Notes: generated by a model not told the origin, from the sequence alone. DNA of 64,000 bases from Stenotrophomonas sp. BIGb0135 (GCF_024810105.1 NZ_JANUDX010000002.1:310001-374000); one strand, 5' to 3'. Positions 39,766-48,944 are shown, numbered from the stretch's first letter. A program made the numbers and translations.

Positions 39766-42195
39766 ATGCTGGCAACTGGCAAGGATGTTGGTGCGACGGC
39801 AGTTCCGTATCCCACGCGGGGGCTGACCCTGCGTTTTGTCCTGCTGACCGGCATGGCGATCGGCCTGGTGGGCATCTCGGCCGTGATCCAGGAGCTGCAG
39901 GCCGCCTCGACCGCGTGGATCGTGGGCCAGAGCCACTGGTCGCGCAGCCAGCAGCAGGCCAGCTTCGCGCTGGGCCGCTACATCAACAGCGGCGACCCGG
40001 CCGACCTGGCCGAAGCCCGCAGCGCGCTGGCGGTGCCGCTGGGCGACCTGGATGCGCGGCAGGCGCTGGAGCAGGCCGACCCCGACCTGGGCCGCGCCCG
40101 GCGCGGGTTCCTGCAGGGCGGCAATGCCCCCGGTGACATCAACCGCCTGATCTTTTCCTTCCGCTATCTGGGCCACCTGGGCTATTTCCGCGATGCGGTG
40201 CGGCTGTGGCGGCAGACCGACCCCGGGCTGCAGCAGTTGTCGCAGATTGCCGGGCGTGCGGCGGCGATGCATGCCCGCGGCGCGCCACCGCCCGCCCAGC
40301 GGCAGGCGCTGCAGGACCACCTGCACGCGCTCGATCGCAGCCTGCAGGCGCAGGCCAAGGCGTTCTCGCTGTCGTTGCTGCGTACCGCTTCGATCGTGCG
40401 CCTGACCACGCTGTTGGTGGGAGGACTGTCGGTGCTGCTGATCACCGTGGTGGCGGTGATGCTGTCCAGACGCGTGCGGCGCGACCTGCTCGAGCAGGAA
40501 AGCCGTTTCCGCGCCGCCTTCTACCAGGCCACCGTCGGCATGCTCAAGCTCGACCAGGCCGGCGCGGTGCTGGAGGCCAACCAGGCCATCGCCGATATCC
40601 TCGACCATCGCCGCGAGGTGCTGTTGGGCATGCAGCTGCAGGACCTGCTGGTGGACGGCGAACTGGTGCTGGACGAGGCCGGGCGGATCGACTGGGTACG
40701 CCAGCTGCGCCCGGGCGAACTGCGCTTCCAGCGCGCCGACGGCGGGCTGTTGTGGGGCCGCTGGAGCGGCACCATCGTGCGTACGCCGGGGCGCGAGCCC
40801 ACCGTGTTCGCCATCGTCGAGGATGTCTCGCAGAACCACGCGCTGGCGCGTGAAGTGGAGCACCAGGCCAGCCACGACCCGCTGACCGGGCTGATCAACC
40901 GCCGCGAAATCGAACGCCTGCTTGAACAGGCGCTGCTGGACGTGCGCAGCCACGGCGGCGTGCACAGCCTGTGCTACATCGACCTGGACTACTTCAAGCT
41001 GGTCAACGACGGGCTGGGCCACGCGGCTGGCGACCAGCTGCTGCGCAACTTCGCCGACTACCTGGTCGGGGCGGTGCGCGACGGCGACTGGGTGGGGCGC
41101 ATGGGCGGCGATGAGTTCGCGCTGTTCCTCGCCAACGCCGGCCAGGACGAGGCCAAGCAGGTGCTGCAACGGATCGTGCGCAGCCTGGGCCAGGCCAGCG
41201 TGCAGCACGGCGACGGCAGCCCGCGGGTGAGCTGCAGCGTGGGCGTGGTCGAGGTCACCGGCGAGGCGACGGACGTCAACTGGCTGATGAGCGCGGCCGA
41301 CAGTGCCTGCTACGCCGCCAAGGAAGCCGGGCGCAACCGCGTGCACTGCTACAACGAAAGCCGCCCGGCGCTGGACGAGCGCCGCCAGGAGGCCGAGCGC
41401 CTTGCTTCGGTGTCCAGTGCGATCGCCGAGAACCGCATGCTGCTGTACGCCCAGCGCATCGAGCGGATCGGCGATCCGGGGTTCCTGCATTACGAGGTGC
41501 TGGTGCGCATGCGCAGCCCCGAAGGCCTGCTGCAGACGCCCGGCGAGTTCATGCCGGCGGTGGAGCGTTACGGCATGGGCATGGCGCTGGACCGGCACGT
41601 GCTGGGGCTGCTGTTCCGCCACCTGCAGGTGTGTCCGGCGCATGTGCAGCGGCTGGGGCTGTGCAACGTCAACGTGTCGGCGCAGTCGATCGCCGAGCCG
41701 ACCTTCCTGGCCTTCGTCTGCGACCTGCTCGAACGCAACCGGGGCCTGGCCCGCAAGCTGTGCTTCGAGGTCACCGAAACCGCGGCGATCAGCAACCTGG
41801 CCCAGGCCCGCAGCTTCATCGAGGCGGTCAAGGCGCGTGGCTGTCGCGTGGCATTGGACGACTTCGGGTCCGGCCTGTCCTCGTTCGGCTATCTGCGCCA
41901 GTTGCCCGCGGACATGCTCAAGATCGACGGCGTGTTCGTCCGCGACATGGACGTCGACCCCGTCAGCCGCGCGGCGGTGCGCGCGATCACCGAGATCGGC
42001 CGCGAGCTGCACATGACCGTGATCGCCGAGTGGGTGGAGTCGGCCGAGGTCGCCGAGCAGCTGCAACTGCTCGGCGTGGACGGCCTGCAGGGGTATGCGA
42101 TCGAACGCCCCGTCGCGCTGGAGCGGATGACCCAGCCGGCGCTGTGGCCGGCGCGCACCGGTGCGGCCTCGGAGCGACATCCCGGACTGCAATGA
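39766..42195 (+). CDS. membrane PAS-GGDEF-EAL cyclic-di-GMP protein
   Basis: An 809-residue bifunctional-type signalling protein. Two membrane helices (LTLRFVLLTGMAIGLVGISAVI; LTTLLVGGLSVLLITVVAVML) flank a periplasmic region of about 170 residues. A PAS domain lies near 245-355, a GGDEF domain near 369-522 with an intact GGDEF at 447-451, and an EAL domain near 545-790. The EAL signature is EVL (YEVLVRM). The catalytic NVNVSAQ, EVTET, DDFGSG and KIDG blocks are present, so the phosphodiesterase could be active. Whether it makes or breaks c-di-GMP in vivo is undecided. Confidence 0.93.
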   Translation: MLATGKDVGATAVPYPTRGLTLRFVLLTGMAIGLVGISAVIQELQAASTAWIVGQSHWSRSQQQASFALGRYINSGDPADLAEARSALAVPLGDLDARQALEQADPDLGRARRGFLQGGNAPGDINRLIFSFRYLGHLGYFRDAVRLWRQTDPGLQQLSQIAGRAAAMHARGAPPPAQRQALQDHLHALDRSLQAQAKAFSLSLLRTASIVRLTTLLVGGLSVLLITVVAVMLSRRVRRDLLEQESRFRAAFYQATVGMLKLDQAGAVLEANQAIADILDHRREVLLGMQLQDLLVDGELVLDEAGRIDWVRQLRPGELRFQRADGGLLWGRWSGTIVRTPGREPTVFAIVEDVSQNHALAREVEHQASHDPLTGLINRREIERLLEQALLDVRSHGGVHSLCYIDLDYFKLVNDGLGHAAGDQLLRNFADYLVGAVRDGDWVGRMGGDEFALFLANAGQDEAKQVLQRIVRSLGQASVQHGDGSPRVSCSVGVVEVTGEATDVNWLMSAADSACYAAKEAGRNRVHCYNESRPALDERRQEAERLASVSSAIAENRMLLYAQRIERIGDPGFLHYEVLVRMRSPEGLLQTPGEFMPAVERYGMGMALDRHVLGLLFRHLQVCPAHVQRLGLCNVNVSAQSIAEPTFLAFVCDLLERNRGLARKLCFEVTETAAISNLAQARSFIEAVKARGCRVALDDFGSGLSSFGYLRQLPADMLKIDGVFVRDMDVDPVSRAAVRAITEIGRELHMTVIAEWVESAEVAEQLQLLGVDGLQGYAIERPVALERMTQPALWPARTGAASERHPGLQ

Positions 42196-42251
42196 GACCA
42201 TCGGCCTGGCCTGCACGGCCGGCGTGGCGCGTGAAACGGCAAGGTTCGGGC

Positions 42252-42257
42252 GATAAT
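42252..42257 (+). promoter_or_regulatory. candidate -10 element (GATAAT) of the 7TM cyclase gene
   Basis: GATAAT lies 54 bases before the GTG start, within CGATAATCGCGGCC. Almost the same string precedes the ABC exporter at 51983. Confidence 0.4.
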
Positions 42258-42311
42258 CGCGGCCAGGGGCGGCGCGCAACCTGCGTGGCGGCATCGAGGG
42301 CGGGGCAGGGC

Positions 42312-44006
42312 GTGAGGGCAAGGCACGGCGGGAGAGTCGGGAAGGGCGCGGCGTTGGTGCTGCTGGCCCTGCTGTGGCTGTGGCTGCCGCACGCGGCCCT
42401 CGGCGCCACGCTGGACGCGGCCACCGCCCGCGCCGGCACCGACGTGCTGCTGCTGGGCGCGGCGACGGCCGAGCGCACGCCCCAGCGCGCCTGTACGGCC
42501 GAGGTCCTGGCCCGCCACCAGCAGATCCTGCACGTGCCGGCCCCGGCCGGGGGCTGGTCCGGCGAACCGCAGGCCGTGGATGTGTTCGGGGTCCTGGCCG
42601 GCGAAGTCCGGATCAGCCATGGCGATCGCCAGATCTGCGGCAGCATGCACGACGCGCGCACCCGTGATTCGCGCTTCCGCGCCGGCGTGGGCATGGTGGT
42701 GGTGCCCAAGGCCGGGGACCATGAACCGATCGTGGTGTCCTGGGCCGCACCGATCAAGCCGCGCTGGATCCCCACCGTGCAGTTGGGCGGGCCGAGTCCG
42801 GTGCAGCAGGACGACACCGCGCGGCTGCTGGTGCGCGCGGCCTGTGTCGCGGTGGTCATCGCGTTGGCGCTGTCGGCACTGATGGGCTATGTGACCACCA
42901 AGGACCGGTCGTTCCTGCTCTACGTGGCCATCTGTCTGCTGTTCGTGCTGTGGCAGGCGGTGCTGGGCGGCCTGAGCGGGTATCCCGAACCGTGGCTGCC
43001 GGTCCACAACCGGGCCTCGTGGTGGCTGGTGTCGTTGAGCGCCTTCACCGAGGCCGTGCTGCTGCCGGTGCTGTGGCGCCTGTGCGGTGGCGACCGCCGC
43101 TGGCCGCGCTCGCGGCCAGTCCAGCACGTGCTGCTGTGGGGGATGTTCTGCATCGGCCTGGTGGTGCCCTTGCTGCACTTCGCCGTGTTGCCCTGGCTGG
43201 CCGCGGGGCTGGAACACCTGTTCGTGCTCGGCTGCGTGGTGTGCCTGGCGGCGGGGGTCTGGGGCGTGCTGCAGCGCGACCGCTACGCGCTGGCGGGGTT
43301 GAGCGCGCTGGTGCCGTGGTGGGGCATGATCATCGCCGACGCGCTGCATGCCCAGTGGCTGGTGGCCTACCGGATCGAAACGCTGCAACTGTCGGCGACC
43401 TGGTTCCTGATGATGTCCGCCTACGCCTTGAACCTGCGCCTGGGGCGGCTGCGCCGGCAGCGCGACGAGATGCGCCAGCTGGCCGATACCGATGCGCTTA
43501 CCGGCCTGCCCAACCGTCGTGCCGGGCTGCGCCTGCTGGCCGAGTACCTGGACCGGGCGCGCCAGGAAGACCAGCCATTGGCGATCGGGTTCCTGGATAT
43601 CGACCTGTTCAAGGACATCAACGACCAGTTCGGCCACGAGGTCGGCGACCAGGTGCTGGTGGCGGTGGCGCGCAACCTGCGCGATTCGGTGCGCAACCGC
43701 GAGGATGTGATCCGGATGGGCGGGGAGGAGTTCCTGGTGCTGCTGCCCGGCGCCAACCGGGCCACCGCGCTGGCCCGCCTGGAAAGCGTGCGCCGGCAGG
43801 TGCAGGCGGTCACCGCGATCCTGGCGGTGCCCGGCCTGGAGGTCTCGGCCAGCATCGGCCTGGCGGTACTGCGTGGCGACGGCGACGACCTGGCCTCGCT
43901 GCTGCGCCGCGCCGACCACGCCATGTACTGCGCCAAGCGCGCCGGCCGCAACCAGGTCTACGACGCCGAACAGGCGGTGGCCGCCGGTGACCGGCAGCCG
44001 GCCTGA
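42312..44006 (+). CDS. 7TM-type membrane diguanylate cyclase
   Basis: A 564-residue diguanylate cyclase. It has a signal peptide (GKGAALVLLALLWLWLPHAALGA) and an extracytoplasmic domain of about 140 residues. About seven membrane helices follow (RLLVRAACVAVVIALALSAL onwards), the 7TMR-DISM arrangement. The GGDEF domain has TDALTGLPNRRAG, FLDIDLFKDINDQFGHEVGD and an intact GGEEF near residue 470. It should synthesise c-di-GMP in response to an external or membrane signal. The GTG at 42312 gives a good signal peptide and follows GGGGCAGGGC; other starts are possible. Confidence 0.88.
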   Translation: MRARHGGRVGKGAALVLLALLWLWLPHAALGATLDAATARAGTDVLLLGAATAERTPQRACTAEVLARHQQILHVPAPAGGWSGEPQAVDVFGVLAGEVRISHGDRQICGSMHDARTRDSRFRAGVGMVVVPKAGDHEPIVVSWAAPIKPRWIPTVQLGGPSPVQQDDTARLLVRAACVAVVIALALSALMGYVTTKDRSFLLYVAICLLFVLWQAVLGGLSGYPEPWLPVHNRASWWLVSLSAFTEAVLLPVLWRLCGGDRRWPRSRPVQHVLLWGMFCIGLVVPLLHFAVLPWLAAGLEHLFVLGCVVCLAAGVWGVLQRDRYALAGLSALVPWWGMIIADALHAQWLVAYRIETLQLSATWFLMMSAYALNLRLGRLRRQRDEMRQLADTDALTGLPNRRAGLRLLAEYLDRARQEDQPLAIGFLDIDLFKDINDQFGHEVGDQVLVAVARNLRDSVRNREDVIRMGGEEFLVLLPGANRATALARLESVRRQVQAVTAILAVPGLEVSASIGLAVLRGDGDDLASLLRRADHAMYCAKRAGRNQVYDAEQAVAAGDRQPA

Positions 44007-44039
44007 ACCACGGTTGCCCTGCGCGGCCCGGGTTTGCCG

Positions 44040-44045
44040 GATAAT
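44040..44045 (+). promoter_or_regulatory. -10 element (GATAAT) six bases before the rluF start
   Basis: GATAAT is followed by GGGCCG and then the ATG. A transcript from this -10 would start at the start codon, so rluF mRNA is predicted to be leaderless. No ribosome site is visible. Confidence 0.45.
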
Positions 44046-44051
44046 GGGCCG

Positions 44052-44774
44052 ATGACTATCCGACTCAACAAGCACATCGCCGACACCGGCTTCTGTTCCC
44101 GCCGCGAAGCCGACCGCCTGGTCGGCGAGCGCCGCGTCACCGTCAATGGCCATCCGGCCGGCACCGGTGCGGTGGTCGGCGAGGGCGACGTGGTCCTGGT
44201 CGACGGCCAGCCGCTGCGCGCGCGCGAAGCGAAAAAGGCCGGCGGCCGCAAGCACGTCTACATCGCGCTGAACAAGCCGGTGGGCATCACCTGCACCACC
44301 GAAAGCTCGGTCAAGGGCAACATCGTGGAGTTCGTCGGCCACGAACAGCGGATCTTCCCGATCGGCCGGCTGGACAAGGATTCGGAAGGGCTGATCCTGC
44401 TCACCAGCAACGGCAACATCGTCAACCAGATCCTGCGCGCCGAGAATGGCCACCAGAAGGAATACATGGTGGCGGTGAACAAGCCGGTCACCGACGAGTT
44501 CCTGCGCGGCATGGCGCGCGGCGTGCGCATCCATGACGAAACCACGCTGCCGTGCCGGACCAGCAAGCTGGCCAAGTTCGGTTTCCGGATCACCCTGCAG
44601 CAGGGCCTGAACCGGCAGATCCGGTTGATGGCGGCGGCCTTCGGCTTCCGCGTCACCCAGCTGCGCCGGGTCCGCATCGACAACATCAAGCTGGGCGCGC
44701 TCAAGCCCGGCCAGTGGCGCAATCTCACCGATGCCGAGCTCAAGGGCCTGCTGCCCAAACAGCTGGAATGGTGA
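44052..44774 (+). CDS. rluF: 23S rRNA pseudouridine(2604) synthase RluF
   Basis: A 240-residue RsuA/RluB/E/F-type pseudouridine synthase. An N-terminal S4 domain (IRLNKHIADTGFCSRREADRLVGERRVTVNG) is followed by the catalytic domain with IGRLDKDSEGLILLTSNG, where the Asp of GRLD is the nucleophile. The late blocks ITLQQGLNRQIRLMAAAFGFRVTQLRRVRI are typical of RluF. The ATG at 44052 is used because it starts the S4 domain. A TTG upstream would overlap the promoter -10. Confidence 0.9.
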   Translation: MTIRLNKHIADTGFCSRREADRLVGERRVTVNGHPAGTGAVVGEGDVVLVDGQPLRAREAKKAGGRKHVYIALNKPVGITCTTESSVKGNIVEFVGHEQRIFPIGRLDKDSEGLILLTSNGNIVNQILRAENGHQKEYMVAVNKPVTDEFLRGMARGVRIHDETTLPCRTSKLAKFGFRITLQQGLNRQIRLMAAAFGFRVTQLRRVRIDNIKLGALKPGQWRNLTDAELKGLLPKQLEW

Positions 44775-44808
44775 TGCCCCGCGTCACGCGCTGAGCCGGC
44801 ACTCGGGC

Positions 44809-44814
44809 TAGACT
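44809..44814 (+). promoter_or_regulatory. candidate -10 element (TAGACT)
   Basis: TAGACT lies 29 bases before the GAF-GGDEF gene start and is the fourth copy of this hexamer found upstream of a gene here. Confidence 0.4.
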
Positions 44815-44843
44815 GCGCGGGCACAACGACCGCGCCTGCCCCG

Positions 44844-45914
44844 ATGATCAAGCCGTCCAAGCCGGACAACGAAGAACAGCGCCTGCAGGCGCTGCAGCGC
44901 TACCAGATCCTGGACACGCCCAGTGAACGGTCGTTCGAGGATCTGGTCACCATTGCCACCGCGCTGTGCGGTACCGGCATGGGCGCGGTGACGCTGATCG
45001 ACCGCGATCGCCAGTGGTTCAAGGCACGCCAGGCGGTGGAGGTGAGCGAGGGCAGCCGCGATGTGTCCTTCTGCGGCCACGCGATCCTGCAGCCGGACCA
45101 GGTGATGGTGGTCGAAGACGCGTCGCAGGACCCGCGCTTCCACGACAACCCGCTGGTGGTCCAGGACCCGCATGTGCGCTTCTACGCGGGCGCGCCCCTG
45201 TTGAGCCTGGACGGCCTGCCACTGGGCACGCTGTGCGTGTTCGACGCCCGCCCCGGGCAGTTGCGCCCCGAGCAGGCCAAGGCACTGTCGGCGTTGTCGC
45301 GGCAGGTCTCGCTGGTGATGGAGCTGCGCCGCTATGCGCATGAGATCCAGCAGCACATGCGTGACCGGGCGTGGTACGAACAGCGCCTGGCCGAATACAA
45401 CAGCCTGCTGGAACAGCAGAACGCCGACCTGGCCGAACAGAGCCGCACCGATCCGTTGACCGGGCTGCCCAACCGCCGTGCCATGAGCGCGGCGCTGGAG
45501 ACGGCGATCCGCGATGTCGACGGCCAGCCCCGTCAGACCGCCGTGGCCCTGCTGGACATCGACCATTTCAAGCGCGTCAACGACCTTTACGGGCATGCCA
45601 CCGGCGACCACGTGCTGGCCGAACTGGCCCGCCTGCTGCGTGCGCATTTCGCCGGGCAGGGACTGGCGGCGCGCTACGGCGGCGAAGAGTTCGTGGTGCT
45701 GATGCCCGACACCGCGCTGGCCACGGCCGAGCTGCAATGCGATTTCCTGCGCATGGCCGTGGCCGACCTGCCGCTGGGCATCCCGCTGACGATCAGCATC
45801 GGCGTGGCCGCGCATCGTCACGGCGACAGCGTGGAGAAAACCCTCGCGCGCGCCGATGCGGCGCTGTACCAGGCCAAGCACCAGGGCCGCAACCGCGTGC
45901 TGCGCGCCGACTGA
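44844..45914 (+). CDS. GAF-domain diguanylate cyclase
   Basis: A 356-residue soluble cyclase. A GAF domain covers about residues 20-160 (FEDLVTIATALCGTGMGAVTLIDRDRQWFKA; VSFCGHAILQPDQVMVVEDAS). A short coiled coil follows (YEQRLAEYNSLLEQQNADLAEQS). The GGDEF domain has TDPLTGLPNRRAM, LLDIDHFKRVNDLYGHATGD and an intact GGEEF near residue 279. The conserved FCGH in the GAF domain suggests small-ligand or redox sensing. It is the third cyclase-type gene within about 6 kb. Confidence 0.93.
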   Translation: MIKPSKPDNEEQRLQALQRYQILDTPSERSFEDLVTIATALCGTGMGAVTLIDRDRQWFKARQAVEVSEGSRDVSFCGHAILQPDQVMVVEDASQDPRFHDNPLVVQDPHVRFYAGAPLLSLDGLPLGTLCVFDARPGQLRPEQAKALSALSRQVSLVMELRRYAHEIQQHMRDRAWYEQRLAEYNSLLEQQNADLAEQSRTDPLTGLPNRRAMSAALETAIRDVDGQPRQTAVALLDIDHFKRVNDLYGHATGDHVLAELARLLRAHFAGQGLAARYGGEEFVVLMPDTALATAELQCDFLRMAVADLPLGIPLTISIGVAAHRHGDSVEKTLARADAALYQAKHQGRNRVLRAD

Positions 45915-45982
45915 GCGCGCGTTCGCAGGCCCTGCGACCGCCTTGCGGCATGCTGGTGGCCCAACCCGCCATTGCCCTCGCC

Positions 45983-47143
45983 ATGCTGCAGACCCTGGCC
46001 ATCGCCAACTACCGCTCGCTGTACGACCTGGTCGTGCCGATGGGGCGCCTGAACCTGGTCACCGGCGACAACGGCAGCGGCAAATCCAGCCTGTATCGTG
46101 CCCTGCGCCTGCTGGCCGAAACCGCGCAGGGCGGGGTTGCCGCCGCGCTGGCGCGCGAGGGCGGGCTGGGCTCGGCGCTGTGGGCCGGGCCCAGCCGGAT
46201 CGACCAACGCATGGTGCGGGGCGAGATCCCCGTGCAGGGCCAAGCCCACGCGCCATCGGTCGCGCTGCGGCTCGGGTTTGCCGGTGAGGATTTCGGCTAT
46301 GCGATCGACCTGGGGCTGCCGGTGGGCGGCGGGTCCATGTTCGACCTGGATCCGCAGATCAAATGCGAGAGTATCTGGGCCGGGCCGTTCCTGCGCAGCG
46401 CCAACGTGCTGGTCGAGCGACGCGGCGGGCTGGTGCGGCGCCGGCATGGCCGGCAGTGGGACGTGATGGACGAGCACCTGTCGGTATTCGACACCCTGTT
46501 TACCCAACTGGCCGATCCGCAGCGCATGCCCGAAGTGCTGGCGCTGCGCGAGTCGATCCGCGGCTGGCGGTTCTACGATCATTTCCGCAGCGATCCGCAC
46601 GCGCCGGCGCGGCAGGCACCGCTGGCCACCCGCACGCCGGTGCTCAGCCATGACGGCCACGACCTGGCGGCGGCCTGGCAGACCATCGTGGAGATCGGCG
46701 ATCCGCAGGCCCTGGCGCGCTCGCTGGACGATGCGTTTCCCGGTGCGCAGGTGCGCATCGAACCGCACGAAGGCCGGCTGCACCTGAAATTCCAGCAGCC
46801 GGGCCTGCTGCGTCCGCTGGCGGCGGCGGAACTGTCCGACGGCACCCTGCGCTACCTGCTGCTGATCGCCGCGCTGCATACGCCGCGGCCGCCACCGTTG
46901 ATGGTGCTCAACGAGCCGGAGACAAGCCTGCATCCGGACCTGCTGCCGGCGCTGGCGCGCTTGATCGTCGCCGCCAGTGCGCGCAGCCAGCTGTGGGTGG
47001 TGTCGCATGCCAGCCGCTTGATCGCGGCAGTGCAGGAAGACCCGGCCTGCCAGCGCATCGGCCTGCACAAGGAACTCAGCCAGACCCGGATGGTCGGCCA
47101 GGGCCTGCTGGACGCCCCCGCCTGGTACTGGCCCGCGCGGTAG
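45983..47143 (+). CDS. AAA/SMC-like ATPase of unknown role
   Basis: A 386-residue ABC/SMC-type ATPase. It opens MLQTLAIANYRSLYDLVVPMGRLNLVTGDNGSGKSSLYRAL, with Walker A GDNGSGKSS. A signature-like SDGTLRYLLLIAAL, Walker B MVLNEPETSLHPD and a switch His in VVSHASR are visible. There is no coiled coil, zinc hook or nuclease domain, so it is the short AAA_21-type ATPase found alone or in defence pairs. It has no obvious partner gene next to it. An ATG at 45950 is an alternative start. Confidence 0.8.
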   Translation: MLQTLAIANYRSLYDLVVPMGRLNLVTGDNGSGKSSLYRALRLLAETAQGGVAAALAREGGLGSALWAGPSRIDQRMVRGEIPVQGQAHAPSVALRLGFAGEDFGYAIDLGLPVGGGSMFDLDPQIKCESIWAGPFLRSANVLVERRGGLVRRRHGRQWDVMDEHLSVFDTLFTQLADPQRMPEVLALRESIRGWRFYDHFRSDPHAPARQAPLATRTPVLSHDGHDLAAAWQTIVEIGDPQALARSLDDAFPGAQVRIEPHEGRLHLKFQQPGLLRPLAAAELSDGTLRYLLLIAALHTPRPPPLMVLNEPETSLHPDLLPALARLIVAASARSQLWVVSHASRLIAAVQEDPACQRIGLHKELSQTRMVGQGLLDAPAWYWPAR

Positions 47144-47176
47144 CCATCGGCACCGGGCCGGGCCGCGGCAGCGGCC

Positions 47177-48118
47177 TCAATCGGCGACGTTGTGCGCCTC
47201 GGCGGTGCCCAGCATCTCCGGGTGCTGCACCGGCTTGCGTCGGTTCAACAACGGGTGCAGGAACACCGCGCCGACGATGATCGCCACGCCCACGTAGAAC
47301 AGCGGCGTCAGCTCACGCTGCTCGCTGAGCAGCACCATCGCCAGCAGGATCGCGTAGACCGGCTCCAGGTTGGTCACCAGCTGGGAGGTGTAGGCGCTGA
47401 TGTGGCGCAGCGCGACCAGCGCCAGCGCGAACGGCAGCAGCGTGCAGAGGCCGGCCAAGGCGAGCAGCAGCAGGCCGTCGTGCAGGCTGGGGACCACCCA
47501 CAGCGGGCTGGCCAGCGGCGGCAGCAGGTAGGGCAGCAGCGGCGCCAGCAGGGTGAGGGTGACGGTGCCGGCGCCCAGTTCCAGCGCGGTCACCGTGAGC
47601 GGGTCGGCATGGCTGACCAGGCGCTTGTTGAGCGAGCCGAACACCGCCACCAGCAGCGCCGACAGCGCGCCGATCAACACCCCCAGACGCATCCCATGCG
47701 GCACGCCACCCACCACCAGCGCCACGCCCGGCAGCACCGCGATGCCGAACGCCAGTTCGCGCAGCTGGAACGGGCGCTTGGCCACCCACGGTTCGATCAC
47801 CGCGGTGAACACCGGTGCCAGCGCGATGCAGGTGGCCGCCACCGAGGCGTTGGCCAGTTTCACCGCGCCATAGAAGGTGAGCCAGTGCAGGGCAACCAGT
47901 GCGCCCACGCCGCAGTAGCCGGCAAACAGCGCCGGCGACAACTGGCGCAGCCCGCGCCACACCCGCGGCACCAGGGCCAGCATGGCCACCACCAGCAGCA
48001 TCCGCCACCACACCAGCGGCAACGCGGGCAGGGTGATGAGCTTGCCGAGGATGGCGGTAATGCCCCACAGCAGCACGCAGAAGTGGATTTGCAGGAGCGC
48101 TTTGCGGGTGTCGGTCAT
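47177..48118 (-). CDS. EamA/DMT family transporter
   Basis: A 313-residue drug/metabolite transporter with ten hydrophobic segments in two EamA repeats. Helix 1 begins LLQIHFCVLLWGITAILGKLI and the second repeat begins near GVLIGALSALLVAVFGSLNKRLV. The late LEPVYAILLAMVLLSEQRELTPLFYVGVAIIVGAVFL is typical. The ATG at 48118 is chosen because it starts just before helix 1. The substrate is unknown. It is divergent from the Pr6Pr gene with 83 bp between the starts. Confidence 0.9.
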   Translation of the reverse strand: MTDTRKALLQIHFCVLLWGITAILGKLITLPALPLVWWRMLLVVAMLALVPRVWRGLRQLSPALFAGYCGVGALVALHWLTFYGAVKLANASVAATCIALAPVFTAVIEPWVAKRPFQLRELAFGIAVLPGVALVVGGVPHGMRLGVLIGALSALLVAVFGSLNKRLVSHADPLTVTALELGAGTVTLTLLAPLLPYLLPPLASPLWVVPSLHDGLLLLALAGLCTLLPFALALVALRHISAYTSQLVTNLEPVYAILLAMVLLSEQRELTPLFYVGVAIIVGAVFLHPLLNRRKPVQHPEMLGTAEAHNVAD

Positions 48119-48201
48119 CGGCATCCCGCTATTGTGCGGCAAGCCGCCCGCCACCGCGATCCATCCACCCCAGGTTCAAGCCGGCGTGGCATCCTGCGCC
48201 G

Positions 48202-48861
48202 ATGAACACCAGACCGCTCCCCGCACCGTCCCCGCGCGCCCGCGCCCTGGCCGCGATCACCGCGCTCACCGCCATCGCATCGCTGGTGCTGCAGTACGCG
48301 CTGCTGCTGCAGACCGTCGGCGCCACGGCCGGCACCGGCCAGGCGTTGCTGCGCCTGCTCGGCTATTTCACCATCCTCAGCAACATCGGCGTGGCCGCCG
48401 TGTGCCTGGCGCGCCTGCGTGGGCGCGGCGACGGCATGGCCGCGCCCGCAGCGAGTGCCGCAGTGGCGTTGTACATCGGCATTACCGGGCTGGTCTACGT
48501 GCTGGTGCTGCGCCCCCTGTGGCATCCGCAGGGGGCGCAGTGGTGGGCCGACACCGGCCTGCATTACGCCGTCCCGGTGCTGTACCTGCTGGGTTGGGTG
48601 ATGGGACCGCACGGCCATCTGCAGGCGCGCCAGTTGGCCTGGGCGATGCTGTTCCCGGCGCTGTACCTGGGCTGGGCGCTGCTGGTGGGGCGCTGGACCG
48701 GGCACTACCCGTATCCGTTCCTGGACCTGGCCGCGCTGGGCGCGGCGACGGTGGCACGCAACGCGCTGGTGGTCGGGTTGGCCTTCGCCGCGTTCGGCGC
48801 GCTGCTGTGGCGGATCGATGCGCGGCTCGGCGCGCGCAGCGCCGTATCCGCCCGGCGGTAA
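48202..48861 (+). CDS. Pr6Pr family membrane protein
   Basis: A 219-residue protein with six hydrophobic segments. It has LLRLLGYFTILSNIGVAAVCLARL after helix 1, GLVYVLVLRPLWHPQGAQWWADTGLHYAVPVLYLLGW, and GRWTGHYPYPFLDLAALG. These match the Pr6Pr (FAR-17a/AIG1-like) family, known by its conserved Phe-Thr-x-x-Ser-Asn and His/Pro-rich loops. Function in bacteria is unknown. The stop codon is followed by SMAG-like repeats. Confidence 0.8.
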   Translation: MNTRPLPAPSPRARALAAITALTAIASLVLQYALLLQTVGATAGTGQALLRLLGYFTILSNIGVAAVCLARLRGRGDGMAAPAASAAVALYIGITGLVYVLVLRPLWHPQGAQWWADTGLHYAVPVLYLLGWVMGPHGHLQARQLAWAMLFPALYLGWALLVGRWTGHYPYPFLDLAALGAATVARNALVVGLAFAAFGALLWRIDARLGARSAVSARR

Positions 48862-48944
48862 CGATCGACCGTCGGGTCGATACGCAGCGGGTGGTCGGCA
48901 CGCCGACCTTGGGTGGATGGGGATCTGGTGCGAAACGCTGAAGG

